From contig NZ_JACHCN010000022.1 of the NCBI RefSeq assembly GCF_014205795.1, forward strand, positions 1-59,797: 59,797 nucleotides of DNA. The letters run 5' to 3'. A program made the position numbers and the translations under genes. The stretch is from Rhodanobacter sp. MP7CTX1. Lineage in GTDB: Bacteria > Pseudomonadota > Gammaproteobacteria > Xanthomonadales > Rhodanobacteraceae. Shown here in pieces: positions 35,865 through 46,361 of this stretch; position 1 is the stretch's first letter; every line of letters starts with the position of its first letter. The notes beneath the pieces were generated by a model, which saw only the letters and a program-made list of their open reading frames with translations, did no database searches and had not been told where the DNA came from.

Positions 35865-38765
35865 ATGAAATACAACCAGAATCACTTGTCATTGGCAGTT
35901 CGACTGGCACTGAGCGTGGGCTTCATGACCACCGCTGGCGTGGTCCAGGCACAGCAGCAAACCAGCACCAGCGATACCAGCACCACGACCACGACCACCA
36001 GCACCACGCAGACACCACCGGCCACGCCCGAGGCCAGCAAGGCCAAGACACTCAACGCGGTGGTTGTCACCGGCTCGCTGATTCGGCGTGTCGATCTGGA
36101 AACGGCCAGTCCGGTCGTGACGCTTGATCGCACCAATATCTTGAATTCCGGTAAACCGACCCTGGGTGACGTGCTGCAGCAGCTCCCCAGCGTTTCCGGT
36201 AACGCGACGAACCCATCGAACAACAGCAACGGTGGTGGTGGTGCCAGCCCGACATTGGAAGGCGGTGATGGCGCCTCGCGCATCTCGCTGCGCGGCCTGG
36301 GTGAAAGCCGCACGCTGGTGCTGATCGATGGTCAGCGCATGGCCAATGCCGATCTGAACATGATCCCGCAAAGCATGATCTCGCGGGTGGACGTGCTGGC
36401 CGAAGGTGCTTCGACGGTCTATGGCTCGGACGCCATCGGCGGCGTGGTCAATTTCATCCTGCGCAAGGATTACACCGGCGCCGAGTTCAGCCTCAATGAC
36501 GGCATTTCCAGCCATGGCGATGGCCAGCGGCGTGGCTTCAACCTTACCGTGGGCGACAGCGGCGAGAAAGGCAGCATCGTCGCCGGTCTGGATTACAACA
36601 AATACGATCCCGTGCTGACGACCAAGCGCGGCTTCTCGACGTCGCCACTCTACCTGTCCAGCGGCAAGGTCAGCGCGGCAGGCTCCAGCAGCCTTCCGAC
36701 CGGCCGCATCCAGGTACCCACAGGCATAGCGAACCAGTACGGTTGCGCGATCAACTCCACGGGTACTTCGCTCGTCACGCTGGCGCAAGGCAATGGGTCG
36801 AGCCTCAGCGATTACCGCTGCCGTACGTCCGACGACACGTTCAACTACAACGCCTATAACTACATCCAGACGCAGCAAGAGCGCGAGGACGTCTTCGCAC
36901 TGGCCACCTACAAGTTGTCGGACAACGTGACGTTCTTCGCCGACATGTTCTTCAACCACACTCTGTCCAGCGGACAGGATGCGCCAGCACCCACCGGCGT
37001 GGGTGACGGCTGGACCGTGCTGTCCAGCAACCCGATCAACCCGTTCGGCGTCACCTTCAGCGCCAACACCATTCCCGGCGACCCGAACAGCGGCTACGGC
37101 TTCAACACCCGGCTTACCGGACTGGGTACGCGCCTGCATACCTTCACCACCGACAATGCCCAGATCAACACCGGCGTGCGCGGTGCCTTCGGCAACACGT
37201 CGTGGACCTGGGACGCCTCGGTCGACTATGGCCATACCAACCGCGAGCAGCGCGACTACAACGAAGTCAACGTCGCTGCATTCCAGAACGCGATCAACAA
37301 TGGCGTGAACATCTTCGACCAGGCCGATCCGACCGTGTCCAAAGCGCTGGCGGCTGGCGTGGATACGCCGATCTACACCCTGGACAAGACCACCAAGCAG
37401 TTCCAGTACGACTCCAGTGGCGAGATGTTTGATATGCCAGCCGGTGCGGCGCAGCTGTCAGTAGGCGCCCTGTACCGTAAGGAATCGATGAACTATCAGG
37501 TGACCAGCGATGCGATCCTCGACCCCACCACCGGCACCTGCCAAGTGCTGCAGGAAGCTTGCGGCTCGCCGGGCCGAGGCAGCTACGACGTCAAGGAGCT
37601 TTACGCCGAAGCCCTGTTTCCGCTGCTCTCCGAGCAACCCTGGGCACACTCGCTGAATCTCGACCTGGGCGTACGCTCGTCTGACTACAGCACCACCGGG
37701 ACAACCACCAACGGCAAGATCGCGATCGAGTGGAGGCCCATCCCCGACCTGCTGGTACGCGGCACGATTTCACAGGTGTTCCGTGCGCCCAATCTCGATG
37801 AGCTCTACGACGGACGCACGATCGGTGGCCCGACGCTGAACGATCCTTGCGCCGGCCTCTCGGCGGCCGAGCTCGCGCAGCATGCCGCTGCCTGCCAGTC
37901 CGTTCCGGTCAACTGGGCCGGCAACCCCAACCCGCAGGTTACTGCCTACTCCTCCGGCGCCGCAGCGGTGGGCGCCAGCTTGAAGCCGGAGAAAGGCAAG
38001 TCCGTCGATTTCGGCCTGGTCTACGATCCGCAGTGGTTGCCGGGCCTGTCGACCTCCGTCGATTTCTGGCACATCTACCTGACCGACCTGCTGACCCAGA
38101 TTACCGCTCAGACGGTGGTCAACTCCTGCTACGCCAATGGCGATAGCCCGTACTGCTCGTACATCAACCGCATTGGCACCAACAGCCAGAACCCCGGTCA
38201 GATCCTTTACATCGCCACCCCCGTGGTCAATCTGGGCAACCTGAGCACGACCGGCATCGACTACACCCTGAACTACCAGATCCCGCACTTCAACATAGGC
38301 AGCGTTGATCCCGGTAACTTCAAGGCCAGCCTGAATACCACGTACATCTCCACCTACAACAACGACGCCACCCCGGGTCAGCCCGGTGCCCAAACGATCA
38401 ACTACGCCGGCACTTACACCCAGCAGTTCGGCAACATTTCACGCTGGCGCGCCACGGCGACGTTGAACTGGCTCATGGGCAACTGGAGCGCCCAGTGGCA
38501 GACCCGTTACATCAACCACCTCACCAACCTCGGTGCCGACGCGGTGACCCTCGCCAACGCACCGATGGCTGCGGTCACGTATCAGGCGCTGCAGGTTGGC
38601 TATGAGATACCGATCATCCACACCCGTTTTGATGTGGGTGTGGACAATATCTTCAACAAGATCCCGCCGCTGATCTACCAGAACGGCTTGAACTACAACG
38701 TGGACACAGCGACCTACGACACCCTCGGGCGTTACTACTGGGCCCGTGCCACGGTCAAGTTCTGA
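35865..38765 (+). CDS. TonB-dependent outer-membrane receptor
   Basis: 966 residues. A signal peptide is followed by a Thr/Ser/Gln-rich stretch (about 31-60), then the TonB-box/plug region (AVVVTGSLIRRVDLETASPV, LRGLGESRTLVLIDGQR, YGSDAIGGVVNFI) and a 22-strand barrel ending in the aromatic WARATVKF. This type, with many Asn/Gln-rich loops, is common in Xanthomonadales and imports peptides, sugars or other large molecules. The ATG at 35865 has GGGGA 8 bases before it. The ligand is unknown; the neighbours suggest a modified peptide or protein. Confidence 0.92.
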   Translation: MKYNQNHLSLAVRLALSVGFMTTAGVVQAQQQTSTSDTSTTTTTTSTTQTPPATPEASKAKTLNAVVVTGSLIRRVDLETASPVVTLDRTNILNSGKPTLGDVLQQLPSVSGNATNPSNNSNGGGGASPTLEGGDGASRISLRGLGESRTLVLIDGQRMANADLNMIPQSMISRVDVLAEGASTVYGSDAIGGVVNFILRKDYTGAEFSLNDGISSHGDGQRRGFNLTVGDSGEKGSIVAGLDYNKYDPVLTTKRGFSTSPLYLSSGKVSAAGSSSLPTGRIQVPTGIANQYGCAINSTGTSLVTLAQGNGSSLSDYRCRTSDDTFNYNAYNYIQTQQEREDVFALATYKLSDNVTFFADMFFNHTLSSGQDAPAPTGVGDGWTVLSSNPINPFGVTFSANTIPGDPNSGYGFNTRLTGLGTRLHTFTTDNAQINTGVRGAFGNTSWTWDASVDYGHTNREQRDYNEVNVAAFQNAINNGVNIFDQADPTVSKALAAGVDTPIYTLDKTTKQFQYDSSGEMFDMPAGAAQLSVGALYRKESMNYQVTSDAILDPTTGTCQVLQEACGSPGRGSYDVKELYAEALFPLLSEQPWAHSLNLDLGVRSSDYSTTGTTTNGKIAIEWRPIPDLLVRGTISQVFRAPNLDELYDGRTIGGPTLNDPCAGLSAAELAQHAAACQSVPVNWAGNPNPQVTAYSSGAAAVGASLKPEKGKSVDFGLVYDPQWLPGLSTSVDFWHIYLTDLLTQITAQTVVNSCYANGDSPYCSYINRIGTNSQNPGQILYIATPVVNLGNLSTTGIDYTLNYQIPHFNIGSVDPGNFKASLNTTYISTYNNDATPGQPGAQTINYAGTYTQQFGNISRWRATATLNWLMGNWSAQWQTRYINHLTNLGADAVTLANAPMAAVTYQALQVGYEIPIIHTRFDVGVDNIFNKIPPLIYQNGLNYNVDTATYDTLGRYYWARATVKF

Positions 38766-38780
38766 TCGTTGAACGAACAG

Positions 38781-38810
38781 GGGCCGAGACGCAGTGTCTC
38801 GGCCCTTTTT
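38781..38810 (+). terminator. Intrinsic terminator after the TonB receptor
   Basis: gggccgagac (38781-38790) pairs perfectly with gtctcggccc (38796-38805), followed by five T. It lies 15 bases after the stop codon. Confidence 0.9.
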
Positions 38811-38899
38811 GATTGAGAGCCCGTCTATCATCTCCCCTTGGCTCGCGTTGCCTTCGGGCTTCGGGGAGAGGATAAACAGGCTCCAGGTGCAACGACAGG

Positions 38900-40783
38900 A
38901 TGACCGATCGACAAAGCCCGTCTGACGTGAACGCTCAGCGCCTCACGACGGCCATTTCAGCAGCCTACAACGCTGGAGAGATGGAACGAGTCATCGCCCT
39001 CGCCACGCAAGCCGGCGAATCAGGTCAGAGCAACGAATTCATCCAGCTGCTACTCGGCACGGCGCAACAGGCCAGCCATCTTTACAGCGCATCTGTAGCG
39101 ACCTTTCTGCGGCTGACCGCGGACCATCCGGCAGTCTCGGCGTACTGGAACAATCTGGCACTCGCGCAGCAACAACTCGGCGATGCGGCAGCTTCCGAGC
39201 TGGCCTTCCAGACCGCCAGCTCGCTGGCACCTGACGATGCCGAGATCCTCTACAACCTTGGACTGCTCTTGATCAGTGAGCGACGCTGGCCCCAGGCCCG
39301 CGAGACGCTCATGGACGCCGTCCAGCTCAACCCCGATTTCATCGAAGCGCGGCTGCAGGCTGCTTACGCCTGCTACATCTGCGGCGACAACAGCGGGCAG
39401 GAAGTCATGTTGACCGGCGCCGCTGAATGGCCAGCGCAGCCAGCTGACCAGGCGATGATCCTGGCAGACATGCTTTCAGTGCAGGGCGATACCGATGCGG
39501 CCTTGCGCGCACTGGCGATGGCCACGTTGCCCGAAGCGTCCGAAGCGGAGGCCTCACGACTGCGGCTCGCATCGCACCGCGTTGGGCTGTACGAAAGAAG
39601 CAACCAGCTGACACTGGCCCGCGAGACGTTGCTGCAGTTGCCGCTGGACCTGCTCGACATGTTGCCAGCCGAAGACGTGCGCACGCGCAGCGCCTGCTGG
39701 AGCGCACACGCCGCCGTGGCGTTGCGCGATGGCCGCCATGCGGACGCTGCCGAACTGTATCGCCATGTGCTCGCCATCGCTTCCGATGAGGAAAGCACCG
39801 CCAGCGCAAGCTTCGGATTGGCCCAGGCCTGCGACCGGCAAGCGCGATACGTCGAGGCCTGGCAAGCAGCCGAGGGTGCCCACACCGCGCAACTGGGCAC
39901 CGCACGCGAGATCGTCCCGGAACTGCTGGCCGCCGACAGCAAGCCACTGCAGATGGCGGAGCGCATCGTCAGCCACCTCGAGTACGCCCGCTGGACGTCC
40001 CTGCCCGCGCCGCAAGGCAGGCAGAACCCGGTCTTTGTCGTCGGCTTCCCGCGTTCGGGCACCACCCTGCTCGAACAGATGCTGGATGCGCACCCCGATT
40101 TCCGCTCGATGGACGAGCGCGCCTTCATCCACGAATTGACCGAGCGCATGGAGTTGGTCGGCCAGCATTACCCGGCGGATCTGGCAAACCTGACCCGGAC
40201 GGATGCCGACCAACTGCGTGCCGTCTATGCGCGAATGGTCGGCAAAGTTCTTCCCGACCTTGGCGTCAAGCGACTGGTCGACAAGAATCCGCTCAACATG
40301 CTGTGCCTGCCGATGATCATGCGGCTGTTTCCCGAGGCGCCGATCATCCTGTGCCTGCGACATCCCTGCGACGTGCTCCTCAGTTGCTACTTGCAGCCGT
40401 TCCGCTCGCCCGCCTACATGGTGATGTGCTCGTCACTGCAGCGGTTGGCGGAAGGCTACGTGCAGGCGTTTGAGCAGTGGCACAAACAGGTCCAGGTGTT
40501 CAGTCCGCACCTGCTCGAATGGCGCTACGAATCGGTGGTCGGCGACTTCAACGCGAACGTCGCCAGTCTCGGCGAGTTCCTCGAACTCGAGGATGCCTCG
40601 CCGATGGCCCTGTTTGCCGAACATGCGCGTGGCAAGCGGTTCATCAGCACGCCGAGCTACGCCCAGGTGACCCAGGGCATCAGCAACAAGGCGGTCAATC
40701 GCTGGCATGCCTACCGCGACATGTTCGAGCCCGTGCTGCCGACGCTGCGCCCCATCATGCAGCGACTGGGCTATGCCGAGTGA
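38900..40783 (+). CDS. TPR-containing sulfotransferase
   Basis: 627 residues. The first 350 are tetratricopeptide-like helices (YWNNLALAQQQLGDAAAS, ILYNLGLLLISERRWPQA, LRDGRHADAAELYRHVL). The C-terminal sulfotransferase domain starts with the PAPS 5'-phosphosulfate loop GFPRSGTTLLEQML (about 381-394) and later has ILCLRHPCDVLLSCY as the 3'-phosphate segment. It moves sulfate from PAPS to an acceptor hydroxyl or Tyr; the TPR part likely binds a protein or peptide. It is soluble, with no signal peptide, and is followed by another TPR enzyme. Confidence 0.9.
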   Translation: MTDRQSPSDVNAQRLTTAISAAYNAGEMERVIALATQAGESGQSNEFIQLLLGTAQQASHLYSASVATFLRLTADHPAVSAYWNNLALAQQQLGDAAASELAFQTASSLAPDDAEILYNLGLLLISERRWPQARETLMDAVQLNPDFIEARLQAAYACYICGDNSGQEVMLTGAAEWPAQPADQAMILADMLSVQGDTDAALRALAMATLPEASEAEASRLRLASHRVGLYERSNQLTLARETLLQLPLDLLDMLPAEDVRTRSACWSAHAAVALRDGRHADAAELYRHVLAIASDEESTASASFGLAQACDRQARYVEAWQAAEGAHTAQLGTAREIVPELLAADSKPLQMAERIVSHLEYARWTSLPAPQGRQNPVFVVGFPRSGTTLLEQMLDAHPDFRSMDERAFIHELTERMELVGQHYPADLANLTRTDADQLRAVYARMVGKVLPDLGVKRLVDKNPLNMLCLPMIMRLFPEAPIILCLRHPCDVLLSCYLQPFRSPAYMVMCSSLQRLAEGYVQAFEQWHKQVQVFSPHLLEWRYESVVGDFNANVASLGEFLELEDASPMALFAEHARGKRFISTPSYAQVTQGISNKAVNRWHAYRDMFEPVLPTLRPIMQRLGYAE

Positions 40784-40916
40784 CGCTTGCCATCGGTCCC
40801 AATACGCCGATCAACCTTGGCAGCTCGCCGAACTTGCGCAGTGTCCCGCGTATGATGACTACGCGCGGCGTCACCCGTTTTTGCGCCACCGTCCCATACG
40901 AGACGAATGAGCATCG

Positions 40917-42236
40917 ATGAGCACCCCACCCGAGCACTCCCTTGAAATCCACCGCACGATCGCGCGGCAGCACGCGCAACGAGGTGAACTGGACGCCGCG
41001 GAAAAATCCTTTCTGAGCCTGCTCGATCGTCAGCCGCAGGATGTCGAGGCGCTGACGTTTGTGGCCGATCGCCAGTCCGCGCGCGGCGAGCATGCGGCAG
41101 CCATTCAACGACTGCGCATCGCCGTGCAAGTACAGCGGGCCGAGCCGGCCGTATGGGTACAACTTGCCTCGGCACAATTGGCGATGGGGGATTTCGCTGC
41201 AGCCGCGACCAACTTTCAATGCGCGCTTTCGCTGGCCCCGCGGATGTTCGTGGCTCGCCTGCAATTAGGTATCGCGCTGGAGCAACTGGGGCAATCACAC
41301 GAGGCACTGAAGGCCTATTTCATGGCCATCGAAAGTGCGCGGGCATTGGGCCGCTGGCTGGACGACGCCACCACCGCGCCGGCCCTACGCCATCTGGTGA
41401 AGTACGCGGTGAACTACGTCAATGCGGGACGCCATGATCTGTTCCGCCGCGCACTGGATCCGCTGCGTGAGCGCTACGGCAGCACTGAGCTCACGCGTGT
41501 GGAACGCAGCCTGGCGATCTATTTTTTCGAACAGCCGGCGAATATTCCCGATCCGCGACAGAAGCCGAAGTTTCTGTATTTCCCCGACATCGCCAGTCAG
41601 CCGTACTACCCGCGCAAACACTTCCCCTGGCTGGAGACGCTGGAGGCGGCCACCGCTACGGTGCGCGACGAACTACGCGCCGTGTTGGCGGAAGGGTCGC
41701 TGGAGGCGTTTCTTGGCAACACCCCGGCACCGACCGGCCAAGGCATGTTGCGTTCGTCCAGCGATCAGGAGCCCGCGTGGGATGCCTACTTTTTCTATCG
41801 CCATGGCGAGCGCTATGACGAACACTGCGCGCGCTGCCCACAGACGACGGCCCTGCTCGATGCGCTGCCACTGGTACGCATTCGCGACCATGCACCGGAG
41901 ACGCTGTTCTCCGTGCTGAGCCCGGGCACGCACATCCTGCCGCATACCGGTGTCACCAACACGCGGCTGGTGACCCATCTACCACTGATCGTACCGCCCG
42001 ATTGCGCGATCCGCGTGGGTGGGGTGGAGCACGTCTGGCAAGAAGGTCGCTGCGTGACTTTCGACGACACCTACGAGCATGAGGCGTGGAACCGCAGCGA
42101 GCAGACGCGGGTGGTGCTGATCCTGGACAGCTGGCACCCCGACCTCAGCGAGGTGGAGCGTGCGGCTGTGACCGACCTGGTCGAGGCGATCGGCGATTTC
42201 AATCAGTCCTGCGAAATACCGGTCGCACCGAATTGA
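40917..42236 (+). CDS. TPR-containing aspartyl/asparaginyl beta-hydroxylase
   Basis: 439 residues. N-terminal TPR helices (about 5-130) precede an AspH domain. The iron ligands are probably His343 (ILPHTGVTNTRL) and His388 (DTYEHEAWN), 45 apart as in AspH, with the 2-oxoglutarate-binding Arg in TRVVLILD. Such enzymes hydroxylate Asp/Asn residues of proteins, or in bacteria lipid A (LpxO); the TPR part favours a protein substrate here. It lies 133 bases after the sulfotransferase on the same strand and is probably cotranscribed with it. Confidence 0.88.
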   Translation: MSTPPEHSLEIHRTIARQHAQRGELDAAEKSFLSLLDRQPQDVEALTFVADRQSARGEHAAAIQRLRIAVQVQRAEPAVWVQLASAQLAMGDFAAAATNFQCALSLAPRMFVARLQLGIALEQLGQSHEALKAYFMAIESARALGRWLDDATTAPALRHLVKYAVNYVNAGRHDLFRRALDPLRERYGSTELTRVERSLAIYFFEQPANIPDPRQKPKFLYFPDIASQPYYPRKHFPWLETLEAATATVRDELRAVLAEGSLEAFLGNTPAPTGQGMLRSSSDQEPAWDAYFFYRHGERYDEHCARCPQTTALLDALPLVRIRDHAPETLFSVLSPGTHILPHTGVTNTRLVTHLPLIVPPDCAIRVGGVEHVWQEGRCVTFDDTYEHEAWNRSEQTRVVLILDSWHPDLSEVERAAVTDLVEAIGDFNQSCEIPVAPN

Positions 42237-42258
42237 AGCGCATCAGATAGTCGACCAT

Positions 42259-42293
42259 AAAAAAGGGCAGCGCCGTCGCGCTGCCCTTTTTTT
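42259..42293. terminator. Bidirectional intrinsic terminator
   Basis: gggcagcgc (42265-42273) and gcgctgccc (42278-42286) form a perfect stem with A6 on the left and T7 on the right, serving both the hydroxylase gene and the convergent prc gene. Confidence 0.92.
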
Positions 42294-42305
42294 ACCTGCT
42301 TGCTG

Positions 42306-44564
42306 TCAGTGCGTCACGGCGGGCGGCGGTGCAGCCGGGGGTGTCGCCGGTGGAGCGATTGCCGCGGTGTAGCTGCTGCTGAATTTTCCGCCATACGGCA
42401 GGACTTCGGCAGCCAGCTTCGGATCGGCGTTGATCATGCCGACGGCGTCGTACAGGATGTGCGCGGTCTCGTTGAGCTGCACATCCTTCGCCTTCTTCGC
42501 ATCGCTCTCTGCCTTCAACTCGGTCTTCAGACTGCGCTCGTTTGCGTCGAGGCCATCGTCGAGGCTGCGGTCGTCACTCAGCGATGCATCGCTGCCGTCG
42601 ATCGCCTTGTGGCGGGTGCGGAACGAGGCCTGCATCACGTCCAGCTGCTTGCGCTCGGTTTCGCGCGCGGCGAGGTTGAGCGAGATCGAGGTCTTGTCAC
42701 GCATCATCTTGTACTGCGCCAGTTCGTCCAGCATCAGATTCCATGCTGGCGACTTAGCCACACGCGTGTCGTGCATCTGCTGCAACGGCTGCAGGTAGGC
42801 GCCCATGTCGGCCACCGTCTTGTACTCGGCCGGCGCGATCTGCGTCCACTGCAGCGCGTTGTCGTAGGTCGATTCGCCGAAGTCCTTCGCGTCCCCATTT
42901 TTCGGGAATCCGATATCCGGGGTCACACCCTTCAACTGGGTGGAGCCGCCGTTGATGCGGAAGAACTCGGCAATGGTCATCTTCAGCTCGCCGAACTGCG
43001 GCTTTTCGCTGTCGCCATTGCTGAAGTGGTCCAGGTCGATCAGGTTCTGCACGGTGCCCTTGCCAAAGGTGGGCTCACCGACGATCAGGCCACGATGGTA
43101 GTCCTGGATCGCGGCGGCAAAGATCTCCGAAGCCGACGCCGTACCGCGGTTGACCAGCACCGCCAGCGGACCGCTCCAGGCCATGCCCGGATCGTCGTCG
43201 CCGTCCACCTCGATCTTGCCCTTGGCATCGCGCACCTGCACCACCGGCCCCTTGTCGATGAACAGACCGGTCAGTGAATTGGCCTCGGCCAGCGAGCCGC
43301 CGCCGTTGTTGCGCAGATCCACGACTACGCCCTGCACGCCGGCAGCCTTGAGTTCGCCGAGCAACTTGGCAACGTCGCGGGTCGCGCTCTTGTAGTCCTT
43401 GTCGCCTTCGCTGCGTGCGCCGAAATCGGAATAGAACGTGGGCAGTTCGATCACACCGATCTTGCGGGTGACGTCACCGTCCTTGATGTCGACGATCTTC
43501 TTCTTGGCCGCCTGCTCCTCGATGCTGACCTTCTTGCGCACCAGGGTGATGATCTCGTGCTTGCCATCAAGGCCGGCATCGGCCGGCAGGATTTCCAGGC
43601 GCACGGTGGTGTCCTTCTTGCCGCGAATCCGTTTCACGACATCGTCCAGACGCCATCCGATCACGTCGACGATCGGGCCTTTGTCGCCCTCGCCAATGCC
43701 CAGCACGCGGTCACCGACATGCACTTTGCCGGACTGATTGGCCGGGCCGGCCGGCACCAGTTCGCGGATCTGCGTGTAATCGTCGCGTGCCTGCAGTACG
43801 GCACCGATACCTTCCAGCGACAACTTCATCTCGATGTCGAAATTCTCAGCCGCGCGTGGGCTCAAATAGTCGGTATGCGGGTCGGTGGTTTCGGCGTACG
43901 CGGTCATGAAGGTCGAGAACGCATCCTCGCCATCGAGCTGCTTCACACGATCGATATAGCCGGCGTAACGCTTGTCCAGCGTCTTGCGAATCTCGTCGTC
44001 ACTCTGGCCGGCCAGCTTCAGGCGCAGCCAGTCGTTCATCGTGCGCTTGCGCCACAGGTCGTCCAGCTCGGCCTGGTCCTTGGGCCAGTCGGCGTCCTTG
44101 CGGTCGAACGTGTAATTCTCGTTGGTAGAGAAATCAAAACCCTTCTTGAGCAGCCCACGTGCATAGGTCATGCGTTCGACCGCACGCTGCACATACAGGT
44201 TGAAGATCGAGAACGGTGCCGACAGATCCTGATTCCAGATCGCATCGTCGAGCTTGGTCTTGAGCGGCGCGAACTTGGCCATGTCGGCCTGGGTGAAGAA
44301 CACCTTCTCGGCATCGATCAGCTTGAAATAGGCCTTGTAGATCCGCGCCGACATCGCATCGTCGAGCGGTTGCGCGTCGTAGTGGAAACGGGTCAGGAAT
44401 CGCGCCGACAGCTGCGCAGCCTGCGCTTCGGTGGTGGTGGGCGTGAGCGGCCACACGGAAGCCTTGCGATTCTGGTCGCCGGCACCAAGGTCAGCCGCCG
44501 ACTGCGCGTAGACGCAAGTCAGGGAGAGAGCAAGCAGCAAGGCCAGCAGGGAGCGCGATTTCAT
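42306..44564 (-). CDS. prc: Tail-specific (carboxy-terminal processing) protease
   Basis: 752 residues with a signal peptide (MKSRSLLALLLALSLTCVYAQ). A long helical N-domain is followed by a PDZ domain (about 240-320) and the S41 catalytic core: VDLRNNGGGSLAEA, the nucleophile Ser in NRGTASASEIFAA and the Lys in EPTFGKGTVQN. The C-terminal helical domain completes the Prc/Tsp layout. It works in the periplasm on proteins with nonpolar C-termini and on peptidoglycan hydrolases. The ATG at 44564 begins the signal peptide; a TTG four codons earlier overlaps the lipA stop. It is last in the envelope cluster. Confidence 0.93.
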   Translation of the reverse strand: MKSRSLLALLLALSLTCVYAQSAADLGAGDQNRKASVWPLTPTTTEAQAAQLSARFLTRFHYDAQPLDDAMSARIYKAYFKLIDAEKVFFTQADMAKFAPLKTKLDDAIWNQDLSAPFSIFNLYVQRAVERMTYARGLLKKGFDFSTNENYTFDRKDADWPKDQAELDDLWRKRTMNDWLRLKLAGQSDDEIRKTLDKRYAGYIDRVKQLDGEDAFSTFMTAYAETTDPHTDYLSPRAAENFDIEMKLSLEGIGAVLQARDDYTQIRELVPAGPANQSGKVHVGDRVLGIGEGDKGPIVDVIGWRLDDVVKRIRGKKDTTVRLEILPADAGLDGKHEIITLVRKKVSIEEQAAKKKIVDIKDGDVTRKIGVIELPTFYSDFGARSEGDKDYKSATRDVAKLLGELKAAGVQGVVVDLRNNGGGSLAEANSLTGLFIDKGPVVQVRDAKGKIEVDGDDDPGMAWSGPLAVLVNRGTASASEIFAAAIQDYHRGLIVGEPTFGKGTVQNLIDLDHFSNGDSEKPQFGELKMTIAEFFRINGGSTQLKGVTPDIGFPKNGDAKDFGESTYDNALQWTQIAPAEYKTVADMGAYLQPLQQMHDTRVAKSPAWNLMLDELAQYKMMRDKTSISLNLAARETERKQLDVMQASFRTRHKAIDGSDASLSDDRSLDDGLDANERSLKTELKAESDAKKAKDVQLNETAHILYDAVGMINADPKLAAEVLPYGGKFSSSYTAAIAPPATPPAAPPPAVTH

Positions 44565-44572
44565 GAATATTC

Positions 44573-45583
44573 TCAAGTTGCCTCGGTGACGCCGGCTGCA
44601 TGGGCCTGCAGATCGGCATGATAGGACGAACGTACCAGCGGGCCGGACGCGACGTGATGGAAACCCATCGCCTCACCCGCTACGCGCAGCGCATCGAATT
44701 CTTCGGGAGTCCAGTAGCGCATCACCGGATGATGGTGTGCCGTGGGCTGCAGATACTGGCCAATAGTGATCATTTCGACGTCATGGGCGCGTAAATCCCC
44801 CATCGTCTCGATCACCTGATCCCAGGTCTCTCCCAGACCCAGCATGATGCCGGACTTGGTCGGTACCTCGGGGTGCTGCGCCTTGAAGCGCTTGAGCAGA
44901 TCCAGCGACCACTGATAGTCGGCGCCCGGACGCACTTCGCGGTACAGATGCGGCACGGTTTCCAGATTGTGGTTGAACACATCCGGCGGAAAATCCTTGA
45001 GCACCTCGAGCGCGCGCTCCATGCGGCCCTTGCCACGAAAATCGGGCGTGAGGATCTCGATCCTGATGTTCGGGCTGGCATGCCGCACGGCGCGGATGCA
45101 GGACGCGAAATGCTCGGCGCCGCCATCGCGCAGGTCGTCGCGATCGACCGAAGTGATCACCACGTAGCGCAGGCGCATATCGCGGATCGTCTCGGCCAGG
45201 CGCGCCGGCTCCAGTGCGTCGGGCGGCTGCGGGCGGCCATGTGCCACGTCGCAGAACGAGCAGCGACGGGTGCACACTCCACCGAGGATCATGAAGGTCG
45301 CGGTACCCTTGCTGAAGCACTCGTGGATGTTCGGACACGAAGCTTCTTCGCATACCGTCACCAGTGCGTTCTCGCGCAGGCGCGCTTTCAACTGCTGCAC
45401 GGCGTTGCCCTGCGGCAGCCGCACGCGGATCCAGCTGGGTTTGCGCAGCGTGGGTACAGACGTGTCGAATCCCGCCCGATTGAGCGCGATCTTGTCGTTT
45501 CCGATCTGCTTTTCGCCAGCAGGGAGGCCAGCGACGACGCTGATCGGAATGACTTTGGAGGGGGATGCGTTGGTATCGCTCAT
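44573..45583 (-). CDS. lipA: Lipoyl synthase
   Basis: 336 residues. A radical-SAM enzyme that inserts two sulfurs into octanoyl groups bound to E2 and H proteins. Both iron-sulfur clusters are marked: the auxiliary cluster by [12 protein letters not shown], and the radical-SAM cluster by [10 protein letters not shown]; the C-terminal RSSYHA carries the conserved Ser. The N-terminus has an extension of about 60 residues. It follows lipB by 11 bases, and the pair carries out the whole endogenous lipoylation pathway. Confidence 0.97.
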   Translation of the reverse strand: MSDTNASPSKVIPISVVAGLPAGEKQIGNDKIALNRAGFDTSVPTLRKPSWIRVRLPQGNAVQQLKARLRENALVTVCEEASCPNIHECFSKGTATFMILGGVCTRRCSFCDVAHGRPQPPDALEPARLAETIRDMRLRYVVITSVDRDDLRDGGAEHFASCIRAVRHASPNIRIEILTPDFRGKGRMERALEVLKDFPPDVFNHNLETVPHLYREVRPGADYQWSLDLLKRFKAQHPEVPTKSGIMLGLGETWDQVIETMGDLRAHDVEMITIGQYLQPTAHHHPVMRYWTPEEFDALRVAGEAMGFHHVASGPLVRSSYHADLQAHAAGVTEAT

Positions 45584-45594
45584 ATCGGCAAAGC

Positions 45595-46263
45595 CTAGAC
45601 CGCTACGCGAGCGGGTAGTTCAGGAAGAACGGGGGCGGCCGGCTCGGCATCGAAACCGAACTGGCGGCAGAATTCGCCGATCAGCACATCTTCGACGTCC
45701 GCCAGTCGCGACGGACCACCCAAGTCTACCATCTGCGTGACCGCCAAACCCTTGTAACCGCAAGGATTGATGCGATGAAACGGCTCAAGATCCATGTTCA
45801 CGTCGAGCGCCAGACCGTGAAAACTGCAGCCGCGCCGCACCCGCAATCCAAGCGCGGCCACCTTGGCGGCCCCGACGTAGACGCCAGGAGCCCCATCCAC
45901 TCGTGCGGCGTCAATATCCCAGTGCGCCAGCGTATCGATGATCGACTGCTCGATCTTGTTGACCAGCTCGCGCACGCTGACCCCGGCGCGGCGCAGGTCG
46001 ATCAAGGGATAGCCGACGATCTGGCCGGGGCCGTGATAGGTGACCTGACCGCCGCGATCCACCGGGACCACCGGAATATCGCCCGGCACCAGCACGTGCT
46101 CCATCTTGCCGGCCTGGCCCAGGGTGAACACCGGGTCGTGCTCCAGTAGCCACAGCTCGTCAACGGTGTCCGCCACCCGATTGTCTGTAAACGCGCTCAT
46201 CGCCCGCCATACCGGCTCGTAGGGCTGGCGGCCAAGGCGACGGATCTTCAACGGCAACGACAT
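45595..46263 (-). CDS. lipB: Octanoyltransferase
   Basis: 222 residues. It transfers octanoyl from acyl carrier protein to lipoyl domains. The conserved [22 protein letters not shown] and the catalytic region with the acyl-Cys in [14 protein letters not shown] and Lys are present. The ATG at 46263 follows an AAGG; the frame is open 14 codons further but without homology. The substrate for LipA is made here, and the two genes are coupled by a short 11-base gap. Confidence 0.96.
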   Translation of the reverse strand: MSLPLKIRRLGRQPYEPVWRAMSAFTDNRVADTVDELWLLEHDPVFTLGQAGKMEHVLVPGDIPVVPVDRGGQVTYHGPGQIVGYPLIDLRRAGVSVRELVNKIEQSIIDTLAHWDIDAARVDGAPGVYVGAAKVAALGLRVRRGCSFHGLALDVNMDLEPFHRINPCGYKGLAVTQMVDLGGPSRLADVEDVLIGEFCRQFGFDAEPAAPVLPELPARVAV

Positions 46264-46361
46264 GGGGGACCTTGGGAGATGATGACGAGAGCGCACTCGG
46301 TGCACGATTTATGGTGCCGCCAGGCTGATCGCGCAAGGTGCCCTTCGGCACAGATGAGGAT

